NCBI GenBank assembly: GCA_963728355.1
Contig: CAVSJQ010000007.1
Location: 124,001 to 188,000 of the forward strand
DNA: 64,000 nt
Reading direction: 5' to 3'
From: Sva-07 sp963728355
Lineage (GTDB): Bacteria > Actinomycetota > Acidimicrobiia > Acidimicrobiales > Ilumatobacteraceae
The position numbers and the translations under genes were made by a program. A model generated the notes under the pieces. The model ran no database searches. It saw only the letters and a list, made by a program, of their open reading frames with translations, and was not told the origin of the DNA. Below, one piece after another: positions 1-8,774 of this stretch (positions within the stretch are counted from its first letter, which is position 1; each line of letters begins with the position of its first letter).

Positions 1-182
1 GCCGGCGTGTCGGCTCGGAGTGCTCCCGCCACGTCGTGGGGCTCGAAACGTGGCGGCAGGAGACGGTCGCGGGTGCGCGTGAAGGTCAACCATGCCGCAG
101 CCACGCACAGCGCCGACAACCACAGCCAGACGGCAGTGAACGAGGGCGCAATGATCCCCACTGCCACCATGCCGAGCCTCAT
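1..182 (-). CDS. truncated small membrane protein, N-terminal part
   Basis: The minus strand carries an open frame with an ATG at 182 that runs off the window edge, so only about 60 residues are visible. Residues 4-34 are strongly hydrophobic and look like one or two membrane segments. They are followed by an arginine-rich stretch (TRTRDRLLPPRF) that would be cytoplasmic. The ATG lies 15 nt after the stop of the MscS gene, so the two are probably co-transcribed. No family is recognised; it could be the start of a larger transporter or a small membrane protein. The plus-strand frame here looks like a shadow. Confidence 0.4.
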   Translation of the reverse strand, partial: MRLGMVAVGIIAPSFTAVWLWLSALCVAAAWLTFTRTRDRLLPPRFEPHDVAGALRADTP

Positions 183-197
183 GCAGTCATCATGACA

Positions 198-1235
198 TCA
201 GTTCTCGGTCCCGAAGGGATCATCCTCGGGTGTCTCGGTGCCGCTGTCGCCGCCGTCGTCGCGGCGCACCCACACCGTGCGCTGCGGGAAGGGGATCTCG
301 ATGCCGGCCTCGTCGAGGGCGGCCTTCAACGCCTCCCGGAGCGTCCGCTGCAGGGCCCACTGGGAACCCGGCTCCACCTTGATCGTCATCCTGATCGTGA
401 TGCCGTCCGCGCCCAGCGCCTCCACACCGAGCAACTGCGGAGGATCGATCACCACGCTGGACCACTCGTCACTCTGCACCACCTGGTTGGCGCAGTCGAG
501 GATCACCTGGCGCGCGGCCGTGAGGTCGCAGTTGTAGGCGACATCGACGTCGACGAGCGCCACCGACCAGAGCTGCGACCTGTTGCCCACGCGCGTCACG
601 TTGCCGTTGGGCACATGCCAGACCGTGCCGTCGAGCCCGCGGAGGACCGTGGTTCGCAGTGAGACTTTCTCCACCACGCCGGCTGCCTCGTCGAGATCGA
701 CGATGTCACCGACGCCGTACTGGTCCTCGAGCAGCATGAACAGGCCAGAGATGCAGTCCTTCACCAGACTCTGGGCGCCGAAGCCGAGCGCCACGCCGGC
801 GATACCGGCACCGGCGATGAGCGGGGCGAGATCGACCCCGATCTCGCCGAGGGCCATGATGATGGCGATCGACCAGATGATCACCGCAGCGGTACTGGAC
901 ACGACGAGCGAGATCGACTGCAGCCGCGCCTGACGACGGGGATCGTCCTCCGTGATGCCGATCGGCTCGGCGACGAACGTGGTGGCGCGGTCGCCGAATC
1001 GTTGCAGCTGGCGGGCGGCGATCGTCTTGTCCGGGGCGACCACCCGGGCGACCATCCGCCCCAGATAGCGCTTCACGATCTGCGCCAGGATCCAAGCGAC
1101 CAGGAGGATGACGATCACCGAGATCAGCCAGTCGGCGGTCTCGGCGAGCAATCGGTTGCCGTCGGTGAGATCGAACACGCTCTCGCAGAGCCAACTGGGG
1201 TTCGATCCGCACGCATTCTCCAGGTCGGGGTCCAC
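198..1235 (-). CDS. mscS: small-conductance mechanosensitive channel (MscS family)
   Basis: This 345-residue protein should gate an ion pore in response to membrane tension and protect against hypo-osmotic shock. The N-terminal third has membrane helices. The pore helix region is glycine/alanine-rich (AGAGIAGVALGFGAQSLVKD), the MscS TM3 hallmark, followed by the beta domain (GDIVDLDEAAGVVEKVSLRTT) and the alpha/beta C-terminal cage. The tail after about residue 320 is acidic and disordered. I chose GTG 1235 because a TACGGT box lies 7 nt upstream on the minus strand (1243-1248). An ATG at 1340 would add 35 arginine-rich residues that do not look like MscS. The gene is divergent from ugd. Confidence 0.9.
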   Translation of the reverse strand: MDPDLENACGSNPSWLCESVFDLTDGNRLLAETADWLISVIVILLVAWILAQIVKRYLGRMVARVVAPDKTIAARQLQRFGDRATTFVAEPIGITEDDPRRQARLQSISLVVSSTAAVIIWSIAIIMALGEIGVDLAPLIAGAGIAGVALGFGAQSLVKDCISGLFMLLEDQYGVGDIVDLDEAAGVVEKVSLRTTVLRGLDGTVWHVPNGNVTRVGNRSQLWSVALVDVDVAYNCDLTAARQVILDCANQVVQSDEWSSVVIDPPQLLGVEALGADGITIRMTIKVEPGSQWALQRTLREALKAALDEAGIEIPFPQRTVWVRRDDGGDSGTETPEDDPFGTEN

Positions 1236-1242
1236 GAGAGCG

Positions 1243-1362
1243 ACCGTACCCAAGCGCCGCCTGCGCACACGGCATGGTGCACGGTGAGCGGTCGACGCGT
1301 CCGAACCTTGAACGAGTCTTGCGGAGAGCTGCTGGTTCAACGGCGAACGTCGTGGATACGCT
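1243..1362. promoter_or_regulatory. divergent mscS/ugd leaderless promoter region
   Basis: Two -10-like TAnnnT boxes face outward. TACGGT on the minus strand (1243-1248) ends 7 nt before the GTG of mscS at 1235. TACGCT on the plus strand (1357-1362) ends 7 nt before the ATG of ugd at 1370. Transcripts would start at or within a base or two of the start codons. No clear -35 box or Shine-Dalgarno is visible for either gene. Confidence 0.55.
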
Positions 1363-1369
1363 CGGTCGG

Positions 1370-2689
1370 ATGTCGAGCAGCACTCTGCGCCTCGGTGTGG
1401 TCGGTACCGGTTACGTCGGTCTCACCACCGGAGCTTGCTTCGCCCACCTCGGCCACCACGTGATCTGCGGAGACGTCGACGAGCGCAAGGTCACGATGCT
1501 CAACGACGGCCACATCCCGATCGTGGAGGAGGGCCTCGAGACGATCGTCAATGCGTCACGCGCGGCTGGCCGTCTCGAGTTCGTGCTCGGTGCCGAGGCT
1601 GCGGCCGAGGGCGCCGACATCGTGTTCCTCTGCGTGCCCACCCCGCAGGGCGACGACGGCAGCGCCGACCTCAGCTACATCGAACGTGCCGCTGCCCAGA
1701 TCGCGCCGGTGCTGCGTCCTGGCGCCATCGTGGTGAACAAGTCGACCGTGCCGGTCGGCTCGACGTTGGCCGTCGAGCGGGTGCTGCAGCGTGACGACGT
1801 CCACGTCGTGTCGAATCCCGAGTTCCTGCGCGAAGGCACCGCCGTCCACGACTTCCTGCAGCCCGATCGCGTCGTGATCGGTAGCGCCGACCGGGGAGCG
1901 GCCGAGCGCGTGGCCGAGCTGTACGAGACGATCGACACGGCCATCCTGATCACCGATCCTGCGTCGGCCGAGACGATCAAGTACGCCGCGAACGGATTCC
2001 TGGCGATGAAGATCAGCTTCGTCAACGCCGTGGCAGCGATGTGCGAGGCCGTCGGCGCCGACGTGGCCGCCGTCGTCGACGGCATCGGTTCCGATCCTCG
2101 CATCGGCAGCCAGTTCCTGCGACCAGGACCTGGGTGGGGTGGCAGCTGCTTCCCGAAAGACTCGCGTGCACTCGTGAAGATCGCGGAGGACCATGGCTAC
2201 AACTTCACGATGATGCGCGGCGTCATCGACGTCAACGACGAGCAGCTCGAACGCATGGTCGCCAAGATCTGCGCAGCTGCGGAGCGCACCGGCGCCGACC
2301 TCTCGGGCATCACCGTCGGCGCTCTCGGGCTCACGTTCAAGGCCGGCACGGACGACCTGCGCGAATCGCCTGCCCTGGCGATCATCGCAGAGTTGCGAGC
2401 ACTCGGCGCACACGTGCGGGCCTTCGACCCGACCACGGTCGGCGAACTCAGCGCCCACCAGGCCGTGGTGCTCGACGGCATCGACCTCGTCGCCGACCCG
2501 CTCGACGTGGCGACCGACGCCGACGTCATCGTGCTGTTCACCGAGTGGCCGGACTTCGCCAAGGTCGATCTGCAGAGCCTGGCGGCCCGGCTCCCGCGGC
2601 CGGTCACCATCGTCGACACCCGGAATCTGCTCGATCCGGTGCTCGTACGCGAGGCCGGCTTGGAGTACGACGGGGTCGGTCGCCGCTGA
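1370..2689 (+). CDS. ugd: UDP-glucose 6-dehydrogenase
   Basis: It oxidises UDP-glucose to UDP-glucuronate in two NAD+-dependent steps in the cytoplasm. The 439-residue length is normal for the family. The N-terminal Rossmann motif GTGYVG is at residues 12-17. The catalytic cysteine is Cys260 in GGSCFPKD, and the C-terminal UDP-binding domain is complete (GLTFKAGTDDLRES). ATG 1370 is preferred over an upstream in-frame ATG at 1274 because the Rossmann fold starts directly after it and a TACGCT box lies 7 nt before it. Its 3' end faces the UDP-glucuronate decarboxylase gene, which uses its product. Confidence 0.95.
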   Translation: MSSSTLRLGVVGTGYVGLTTGACFAHLGHHVICGDVDERKVTMLNDGHIPIVEEGLETIVNASRAAGRLEFVLGAEAAAEGADIVFLCVPTPQGDDGSADLSYIERAAAQIAPVLRPGAIVVNKSTVPVGSTLAVERVLQRDDVHVVSNPEFLREGTAVHDFLQPDRVVIGSADRGAAERVAELYETIDTAILITDPASAETIKYAANGFLAMKISFVNAVAAMCEAVGADVAAVVDGIGSDPRIGSQFLRPGPGWGGSCFPKDSRALVKIAEDHGYNFTMMRGVIDVNDEQLERMVAKICAAAERTGADLSGITVGALGLTFKAGTDDLRESPALAIIAELRALGAHVRAFDPTTVGELSAHQAVVLDGIDLVADPLDVATDADVIVLFTEWPDFAKVDLQSLAARLPRPVTIVDTRNLLDPVLVREAGLEYDGVGRR

Positions 2690-2711
2690 CCCCGGTGCGT
2701 GCGTCCGGCGC

Positions 2712-3644
2712 TCAGCCCAGCCGTGATGCGAAGTAGTCGGCAGTCCGTTCGAGGCCTTCGCGCAGTTGGACCGTCGGCTCCCATCCGAGCAAAGTCCGTG
2801 CCTTGTTGAGGTCGGGCTTGCGCTGCGTCGGATCGTCGACCGGCAGTGGCAGGTGGACGAGTTCGGACGACGAGCCGGTCACCTCGATGATCAGTTCGGC
2901 GAGCTGTGCAATCGTGAACTCGTTGTCGTTGCCGATGTTGATCGGCGAGTTCTGATCCGAGTCGAGCAGCGACAAGAACCCGCGGATCTCGTCGTCGACG
3001 TAGGTGAACGACCGCGACTGGGAACCGTCGCCGAAGATGGTGATCGGCTCGTTCCGCAAGGCCTGCACCAAGAAGTTCGACACCGCGCGGCCGTCGTCTG
3101 GGCGCATGCGGGGTCCGTAGGTGTTGAAGATGCGCACGATGCGGACCTCGACCTCGTGATGGCGGTGGTAGGCCATCGTCATCGCCTCGGCGAATCGCTT
3201 GGCCTCGTCGTACACGCCACGTGGCCCGATCGGGTTCACGTTGCCCCAATACTCCTCCGGCTGGGGATGCACGAGTGGGTCGCCGTAGACCTCCGACGTC
3301 GAGGCCAGGAAATACCGTGCGCCCTTGGCGAGAGCCAGTCCCAGGGTGTTGTGCGTGCCGAGGCTGCCGACCTTGAGGATCTGGATCGGGATGCGTTCGA
3401 AGTCCGCCGGACTCGCCGGGCTCGCGAGGTGCATCACGACATCGACCGGACCCGGAACCCACACGTAGTTGCTCACGTCGTGCTCGATGAAGCTGAAGCC
3501 GGCACCGAACAGTTCCTCGATGTTGACGATCGAACCCGTGACGAGGTTGTCGAGAGCGACGACCTCGTCACCGCGTGCGAGCAGCGCCCGGCAGAGATGT
3601 GATCCCAGGAATCCGGCTCCGCCCGTCACCACCACACGCGCCAT
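2712..3644 (-). CDS. uxs: UDP-glucuronate decarboxylase (UDP-xylose synthase)
   Basis: This extended SDR enzyme converts UDP-glucuronate to UDP-xylose with tightly bound NAD+. The 310-residue protein has the Rossmann glycine motif GGAGFLG (residues 8-14), the catalytic Tyr145-x3-Lys149 pair (YDEAK), and decarboxylase-type features such as STSEVYGDP and RIFNTYGPRM. With ugd converging 22 bp away, the pair makes a two-step route from UDP-glucose to UDP-xylose, probably for cell-surface glycans. A TACGAT box (3651-3656) ends 6 nt before the ATG, suggesting a leaderless mRNA. A different 4-epimerase-like sugar nucleotide activity is possible but less likely. Confidence 0.9.
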   Translation of the reverse strand: MARVVVTGGAGFLGSHLCRALLARGDEVVALDNLVTGSIVNIEELFGAGFSFIEHDVSNYVWVPGPVDVVMHLASPASPADFERIPIQILKVGSLGTHNTLGLALAKGARYFLASTSEVYGDPLVHPQPEEYWGNVNPIGPRGVYDEAKRFAEAMTMAYHRHHEVEVRIVRIFNTYGPRMRPDDGRAVSNFLVQALRNEPITIFGDGSQSRSFTYVDDEIRGFLSLLDSDQNSPINIGNDNEFTIAQLAELIIEVTGSSSELVHLPLPVDDPTQRKPDLNKARTLLGWEPTVQLREGLERTADYFASRLG

Positions 3645-3746
3645 GCCGGCATCGTAGGGCGCGATCGCTGCGCATCGTGCTGCTCCGTCGAATTGGTCGC
3701 GGATGGAGCCGTGTGACGGAACCGGTCCTGCCTACACTGAGCCGTC

Positions 3747-5051
3747 GTGTGGAGCAGCAAGGTGACGATGGGATGGCGCCCATCCACCTTCGACATCCGC
3801 ACCGAGGAGTTCCGTGACCTGGTGCGACGCTCCCGCGAGGTCGTGCTGCTGGCGGCCATCACCGGTGCGGTCACAGGCCTGTTCGTCCGGTTCTTCGAGT
3901 ACATCGTCGTCGAGTTCACGTTCGAACGGATCGTGGAAGGGCCGCTCTGGGTGGGCGCGATCGCTCCCGGTGTCGGCCTGGTCCTGTCGGCGATCCTGCT
4001 GCGCACCGTCGGCAACGGCGCATCCTCGGCAACCTCCGACGAGTATCTCCGTGCGTTCCACGATCCCGAGTATCCGCTGCGGCCCCGCGCGTTCATGGGT
4101 CGTCTGGCGGCCGCGGTCACGACGCTCGGCTTCGGTGGGGCAATGGGTCTGGAAGGGCCGTCCATGTACGGCGGTTCCGCCCTCGGCGCGATGATCCAGC
4201 GCCGCCTTCCGAAGGCGTTTCGCGGCGTCGATCACCGCACGTTGCTCGTCGCCGGTGCCGCCGCCGGCGTCGCGGCGATCTTCAAGGCGCCGGCCACGGG
4301 CGCCATCTTCGCGCTCGAGGTGCCCTTTCGCGACCAGATGGCGCGGCGCATGCTGCTGCCGGCCTTGGTGGCCAGCGCATCGGGCTACCTGGTCTTCGTG
4401 GCGCTCAGTAACACCGATCCGATCTTCTCGTTCCAGACCGACCGGGTGGCGTCGTTCCAGTACCGTGACCTGGCCGGAGCGATTCTGATCGGTATCTGCT
4501 GCGCACTCGGAGCACGCATCTTCTCCCGGATGATCCGCTACGCCAAGGCGTTCACCTATCGACCGCCGGTGGTCAGGGTCGCGCTGGCCAGCGTCACGCT
4601 CGTGGTGCTGTTCGTGATGAGCCGGCTGCTGACCGGTGAGAGCCTCACGATCGGCACGGGCTACGAGGTGATCCGATGGCTCGCCGAGGAGCACGCGTTG
4701 TGGTTGTTGGCCGTGGTGTTCGCCTTGCGTTGTCTGGCGACCGCTGCGACGCTGGCCGGAGGCGGCGTCGGCGGACTGTTCGTGCCGCTCGTCGTCGGAG
4801 GAGCGATCGTCGGCCGTGGCGTCGGTGACATCGTCAACCCGCTCGATCCGACGCTCTACGTGCTGCTGGGCATCGCCGCGTTCCTCGGCGCCGGGTACCG
4901 CGTGCCGCTGGCTGCGGTGATGTTCGTCGCCGAGGCGACCGGCCAGCCCGGGTTCATCGTGCCGGCACTCTTCGCGGCGGTGGCGGCTGAGTTGGTGATG
5001 GGTGAGCAGTCGATCACGACGTTCCAACGCTCGCCCGAGCGGTCCAGCTAG
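3747..5051 (+). CDS. ClC-family chloride channel or H+/Cl- antiporter
   Basis: This is a 434-residue membrane protein of the ClC family, which moves chloride through a dimeric double-barrelled pore. Family signatures include GLEGP (Glu136 is the usual gating glutamate) followed by SMYGGSALGA, and GGVGGLFVP in the second half of the inverted repeat. About ten hydrophobic segments are visible. There are no C-terminal CBS domains, so it is a core-only type. The start is GTG 3747; TACACT at 3732-3737 ends 9 nt before it. Channel versus antiporter mode cannot be settled from sequence alone. Confidence 0.9.
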   Translation: MWSSKVTMGWRPSTFDIRTEEFRDLVRRSREVVLLAAITGAVTGLFVRFFEYIVVEFTFERIVEGPLWVGAIAPGVGLVLSAILLRTVGNGASSATSDEYLRAFHDPEYPLRPRAFMGRLAAAVTTLGFGGAMGLEGPSMYGGSALGAMIQRRLPKAFRGVDHRTLLVAGAAAGVAAIFKAPATGAIFALEVPFRDQMARRMLLPALVASASGYLVFVALSNTDPIFSFQTDRVASFQYRDLAGAILIGICCALGARIFSRMIRYAKAFTYRPPVVRVALASVTLVVLFVMSRLLTGESLTIGTGYEVIRWLAEEHALWLLAVVFALRCLATAATLAGGGVGGLFVPLVVGGAIVGRGVGDIVNPLDPTLYVLLGIAAFLGAGYRVPLAAVMFVAEATGQPGFIVPALFAAVAAELVMGEQSITTFQRSPERSS

Positions 5052-5064
5052 CTAGACCAGTGGG

Positions 5065-6936
5065 ATGTCGATGACCAACAACGTCGCCGTGTCCGCCGAG
5101 CTGCAGGGGACGATCGTCGGGCTGTTCGTGGAGGTCGGAGCCCCGGTACGTGCCGGGGAGGTGATGGCGCTCGTCGAGTCGATGAAGATGCATCACGAGG
5201 TGACGGCACCGGTCGACGGTGTCATCGATTCCCTGGCGATGGGACCGGGTGACACCGTGGTGATCGGCCAGGAGTTGGCTCGTATCGCCGAGGGCGTCGC
5301 GACGGCGACGCAGCGACCGGCATCTGCGACGTCGTCCGCCGCACCGGTCGGCCTCGAACGTGACGACCTGCGCGAGGTGATCGAGCGTCACGTACTGGGC
5401 CTCGACGAACGCCGCCCCGACGCGGTCGAACGACGTCGGGCGCGAGGTCACCGCACGGCTCGCGAGAACATCGGTGATCTCGTCGACGACGGCACCTTCG
5501 TGGAGTACGGACCACTGGTGATCGCCGCCCAGCGACGTCGACGGTCCGTCGACGACCTGATCGTGGCGACGCCGGCCGACGGGTTGGTCGGCGGGATCGG
5601 TGACGTGAACGGAGACCTGTTCGCCGAGGATTCCGGTCGTGCGGCGAAGGTCGTCGCGATGTCGTACGACTACACGGTCCTGGCGGGCACACAGGGCACC
5701 CAGAACCATCGGAAGAAAGACCGCCTGTTCGAGGTGGCGGAGCAGTTGCGGATCCCGATCGTCTTCTTCACCGAGGGAGGAGGCGGTCGCCCGGGTGACA
5801 CCGACGGGATCGGCGTGAGCGGTCTCGACTGCCTGGCGTTCCGCTGGTTCGCTGAGCTGTCGGGCACGGTTCCGCTCGTCGGGGTCAACTCGGGATACTG
5901 CTTCGCGGGCAATGCCGCCATCCTCGGGTGCTGTGACGTCGTGATCGCCACCGAGGACTCCAACATCGGCATGGGCGGCCCGGCGATGATCGAAGGCGGC
6001 GGACTCGGGGTGTTCCAGCCCACCGAGATCGGCCCGATCGAGGTGCAGCGCAACAACGGCGTCGTCGACATCGTCGTGGCCGACGAGGCCGAAGCGGTGG
6101 AGATGGCCAAGCGCTACCTGTCGTACTTCCAGGGACGCGTCTCGACGTGGTCGGCGCCGGACCAGGCGGCACTCCGCGACGTCGTGCCGGTCGACCGACT
6201 GCGTGCCTACGACATCCGCAAGGCGATCGACGGGCTCTTCGACGTCGACTCCGTGCTGGAGCTGCGTCGCGAGTTCGGGATCGGCATGGTGACGGCGCTC
6301 GCTCGCATCGAGGGCCGACCGGTCGGCGTCATCGCCAACGACCCCGGTCATCTCGCCGGTGCCATCGATTCCGACGGCGCCGACAAGGCGGCGAGGTTCA
6401 TGCAGCTCTGCGATGCATTCGGTCTGCCGATCGTCACGCTCGTCGACACGCCGGGGATGATGGTCGGGCCGGACGTCGAGGCCACGGCGCTCGTGCGTCA
6501 CTGCAGCCGGCTGTTCGTCACCGGCGCCAACCTGTCGGTGCCGATGGTGTCGGTCGTGACCCGCAAGGCGTACGGGCTGGGTGCGCAGGCGATGATGGGT
6601 GGTACGACCAAGGCGCCGGTCGCCTGCCTGTCCTGGCCCACCGGTGAGTTCGGCGGGATGGGACTCGAGGGTGCGGTGCGTCTCGGTTACCGCAAGGAAC
6701 TCGACGCGGTGACCGACGATGCCGAGCGCGAGGTGCTGTTCCGCGAGATGGTCGATCGGATGTACGCCCACGGCAAGGCGGTCAGCGTCGCATCGTTCTT
6801 CGAGATCGACGACGTGATCGATCCGGTCGACACCCGACGCTGGATCACCACCCTCTTCGATGCCGGCCCCGACACCCATCGCGCCGCCGCCGATCCGAGA
6901 GCACCTTCGCGTCGCCCCAACATCGACACCTGGTGA
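5065..6936 (+). CDS. acyl-CoA carboxylase: N-terminal biotinyl domain fused to carboxyltransferase
   Basis: The 623-residue protein begins with a complete biotinyl (BCCP) domain at residues 5-75, with biotin-accepting Lys41 in ESMKM. A linker at about 80-105 leads to a full carboxyltransferase with both crotonase-like halves (GGGGRPGD, GYCFAGNAA, DTPGMMVG, MGGTTKAP). It should transfer CO2 from its own biotin to an acyl-CoA, but it lacks a biotin carboxylase, which must come from elsewhere, perhaps the alpha subunit at 28.5 kb. Biotinyl domain first is unusual, since BCCP normally sits after a biotin carboxylase or is free. ATG 5065 or ATG 5071 could be used. The substrate is unknown. Confidence 0.85.
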   Translation: MSMTNNVAVSAELQGTIVGLFVEVGAPVRAGEVMALVESMKMHHEVTAPVDGVIDSLAMGPGDTVVIGQELARIAEGVATATQRPASATSSAAPVGLERDDLREVIERHVLGLDERRPDAVERRRARGHRTARENIGDLVDDGTFVEYGPLVIAAQRRRRSVDDLIVATPADGLVGGIGDVNGDLFAEDSGRAAKVVAMSYDYTVLAGTQGTQNHRKKDRLFEVAEQLRIPIVFFTEGGGGRPGDTDGIGVSGLDCLAFRWFAELSGTVPLVGVNSGYCFAGNAAILGCCDVVIATEDSNIGMGGPAMIEGGGLGVFQPTEIGPIEVQRNNGVVDIVVADEAEAVEMAKRYLSYFQGRVSTWSAPDQAALRDVVPVDRLRAYDIRKAIDGLFDVDSVLELRREFGIGMVTALARIEGRPVGVIANDPGHLAGAIDSDGADKAARFMQLCDAFGLPIVTLVDTPGMMVGPDVEATALVRHCSRLFVTGANLSVPMVSVVTRKAYGLGAQAMMGGTTKAPVACLSWPTGEFGGMGLEGAVRLGYRKELDAVTDDAEREVLFREMVDRMYAHGKAVSVASFFEIDDVIDPVDTRRWITTLFDAGPDTHRAAADPRAPSRRPNIDTW

Positions 6937-6940
6937 CGGG

Positions 6941-6959
6941 CGCCGCGTTCGGAGCGGCG
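6941..6959. terminator. hairpin between convergent genes
   Basis: CGCCGC (6941-6946) and GCGGCG (6954-6959) form a 6-bp GC stem with a 7-nt loop. It lies exactly between the carboxyltransferase stop at 6936 and the lipoprotein stop at 6965. There is no U-run on either side, so termination is inferred from position. Confidence 0.4.
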
Positions 6960-6964
6960 GTCGG

Positions 6965-7969
6965 TCAGGCGCCGCAGCCGGTCGCGAGCACGCGGGTGAG
7001 TTCGTTGCCGTCGTAGGTGTAGACGAGCACCGATGCCCCTTCGTAGTACCAGGCGTGCACCAACACCTCCATGCGGCCGTCGCCGTTGAGGTCGGCGACG
7101 TCGAGCACGCGGTAACGCTCGAGGACGTCGACGGACTCCTCGTCGGCATCCTGGTCGATCGACCAGAGCAGCACGGCGTCGGTGGTACGCGCCGTCGTCG
7201 TGTCGATCAACAGCAGCCCGGCGAAATCACCGGGCGTTCCGGGCCCGATGCCTGGTTGGACGAACTCGAACGAGGCGAGTGCCTCGTCATCGCCGTCGCC
7301 GTCGAGGTCGGTGACGACGAGTTGTTCGATGTCGCCCTGGGAGGCGTCGACCGGCCGATCGGCGAACGCTGCCTCGCCGAGGGCCCGATAGGCCTCTGGC
7401 GACGTCGACGTGACCGCGACCGGGCGCGGCTTCAGCGGCCACGGTTGCTGGAACACTGCGACGGCGTTGTAGCCGAAGCCGGGCGGTTCCGGTGCGGCGA
7501 CGTCAGCGTCGATCGAGGGCCCGACCTGTCCGTCGAAGCACGCCTCGGTGTTCTCGCCGAGCACCACGGGCGTCTCACCGGCCAGGTTGCTCACGATGAA
7601 CCGTGTGCCGGCCTCGACCCCGGGCCGGATCGGGTTGCCGCTGGGGTCTGCCGGTTCCTGCCAACGGTCCTGCTGCCATGCTCCCAGGAACAGCCAGCCG
7701 GCACTGTCGGCGCCGCCGACGAACAGCGGGACCAGAGCGTCGGCGGGGCCTGCTGGCAACGTCGTGTCCACAGCGGTCGAGGCGACCGGCTCGGTCGTGG
7801 TCGGTGCAATGGTGGTCGTCGTGGTCGTGGTGGACGACGTGGACGTGCTCGAGGTGGTGGTGAGCGTCGGCCCGGGCGTCGACTGCTCCTCGGTCGTGCA
7901 CGCCGCGACGACGAGGCCGAGCAGCATCGCAGCGGCCAGCGCCAGTCGGCGTCGACTCTGCGGCGTCAC
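6965..7969 (-). CDS. secreted lipoprotein with Thr/Ser linker and FG-GAP/VCBS-like repeats
   Basis: The 334-residue protein starts with a signal peptide ending in a lipobox (VVAAC, Cys24), so it should be anchored to the outer face of the membrane. A Thr/Ser-rich spacer follows at about residues 30-60. The rest contains two DxDGDGxxE-type segments (DLDGDGDDE and DLNGDGRME) typical of FG-GAP/VCBS calcium-binding beta-propeller repeats. No catalytic motif is seen and its role is unknown. Its GTG start overlaps the stop of the upstream MBL-fold gene by 4 nt, so the two form a coupled pair. Confidence 0.75.
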   Translation of the reverse strand: MTPQSRRRLALAAAMLLGLVVAACTTEEQSTPGPTLTTTSSTSTSSTTTTTTTIAPTTTEPVASTAVDTTLPAGPADALVPLFVGGADSAGWLFLGAWQQDRWQEPADPSGNPIRPGVEAGTRFIVSNLAGETPVVLGENTEACFDGQVGPSIDADVAAPEPPGFGYNAVAVFQQPWPLKPRPVAVTSTSPEAYRALGEAAFADRPVDASQGDIEQLVVTDLDGDGDDEALASFEFVQPGIGPGTPGDFAGLLLIDTTTARTTDAVLLWSIDQDADEESVDVLERYRVLDVADLNGDGRMEVLVHAWYYEGASVLVYTYDGNELTRVLATGCGA

Positions 7970-8718
7970 GGGACCGTCACCGACTCACCCGGCTCGAGGA
8001 GGTGGAGGCGATCGGCAAGTCCGGCATCGGCGAGAGCCGTCTCGAACTGCTCGGGCGGCGAATCGAACCAGGTCGGGAGTCGACGGCGACCATCCTCCGG
8101 AGCGTAGGTCCCCCAGTGGATCGGCACCACGATGCCGGGTCGGATCAATCCGGTGGCCGTGGCTGCCCGGCTCGGGTCGAGATGGCCCGTTCCGAGCGAG
8201 GAGCCCCATCCCCAGATCGGCAACAGCGCGATGTCGATGTCGCCGAGCAGGGCCATGTCGTCGAAGAGATCGGTGTCGCCGGGGAAGTAGACCCTGCTGC
8301 CTTCGCCGGTCACGACGTAGCCGACCGGCGGTGCCGTCACCCGGCTGTGCGGACCCCGACCGTGTTTGTGGGCCGCGGGAACCACCTCGGCCGTCACCAT
8401 CGGTCCGTCGAGATCGACGGTGTCGCCGACGCGTACCTCGGTCACGTCACCGAAGCCGGCCGAGCGCAGCAGGCGTCCCGTCCCGAAGGGTGTGATGATC
8501 CTGGCGTCAGGACGGATCCGGCGCAGCGATGGAAGGTGGAGGTGATCGAGGTGTGCATGTGACAGGAGCACGGTGCCGACGTCGGCGACGTCCGGGGTCG
8601 GCACGGGGCGCCGCCGACGCAGATGGGCGACTCGCCGGGTGAGCAACGGGTCGGTCAGGATCCGCTGACCTCCGACCTCGACGAGCGCCGAGGCATGTCC
8701 CACCCACTGCACCTTCAT
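7966..8718 (-). CDS. MBL-fold metal-dependent hydrolase (UlaG/YtnP-like)
   Basis: This is a 250-residue metallo-beta-lactamase-fold protein. The metal-binding motif SHAHLDHLH is near residues 53-61, with further ligands in FPGDTD and a late HWGTY histidine. The fold suits hydrolysis of phosphoesters, lactones or similar, and the UlaG-like subgroup is broad, so no substrate is assigned. TAGCCT at 8725-8730 ends 6 nt before ATG 8718, suggesting a leaderless mRNA that also covers the downstream lipoprotein. The C-terminal stop overlaps that lipoprotein start. Confidence 0.8.
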   Translation of the reverse strand: MKVQWVGHASALVEVGGQRILTDPLLTRRVAHLRRRRPVPTPDVADVGTVLLSHAHLDHLHLPSLRRIRPDARIITPFGTGRLLRSAGFGDVTEVRVGDTVDLDGPMVTAEVVPAAHKHGRGPHSRVTAPPVGYVVTGEGSRVYFPGDTDLFDDMALLGDIDIALLPIWGWGSSLGTGHLDPSRAATATGLIRPGIVVPIHWGTYAPEDGRRRLPTWFDSPPEQFETALADAGLADRLHLLEPGESVTVP

Positions 8719-8774
8719 CGCGCCAGGCTATTGCCGAGCCGTTCGTGCCGCCGGTCGGGCACCCGCGCGCCGGC

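Noticed and set aside
3732..5027. 431-codon open frame opposite the ClC gene
   Set aside because: It has an Arg/His/Asp-rich product with no domain, while the opposite strand is a clear ClC.
5014..7149. 711-codon open frame opposite the BCCP-CT gene
   Set aside because: It is antisense to a clearly conserved enzyme.
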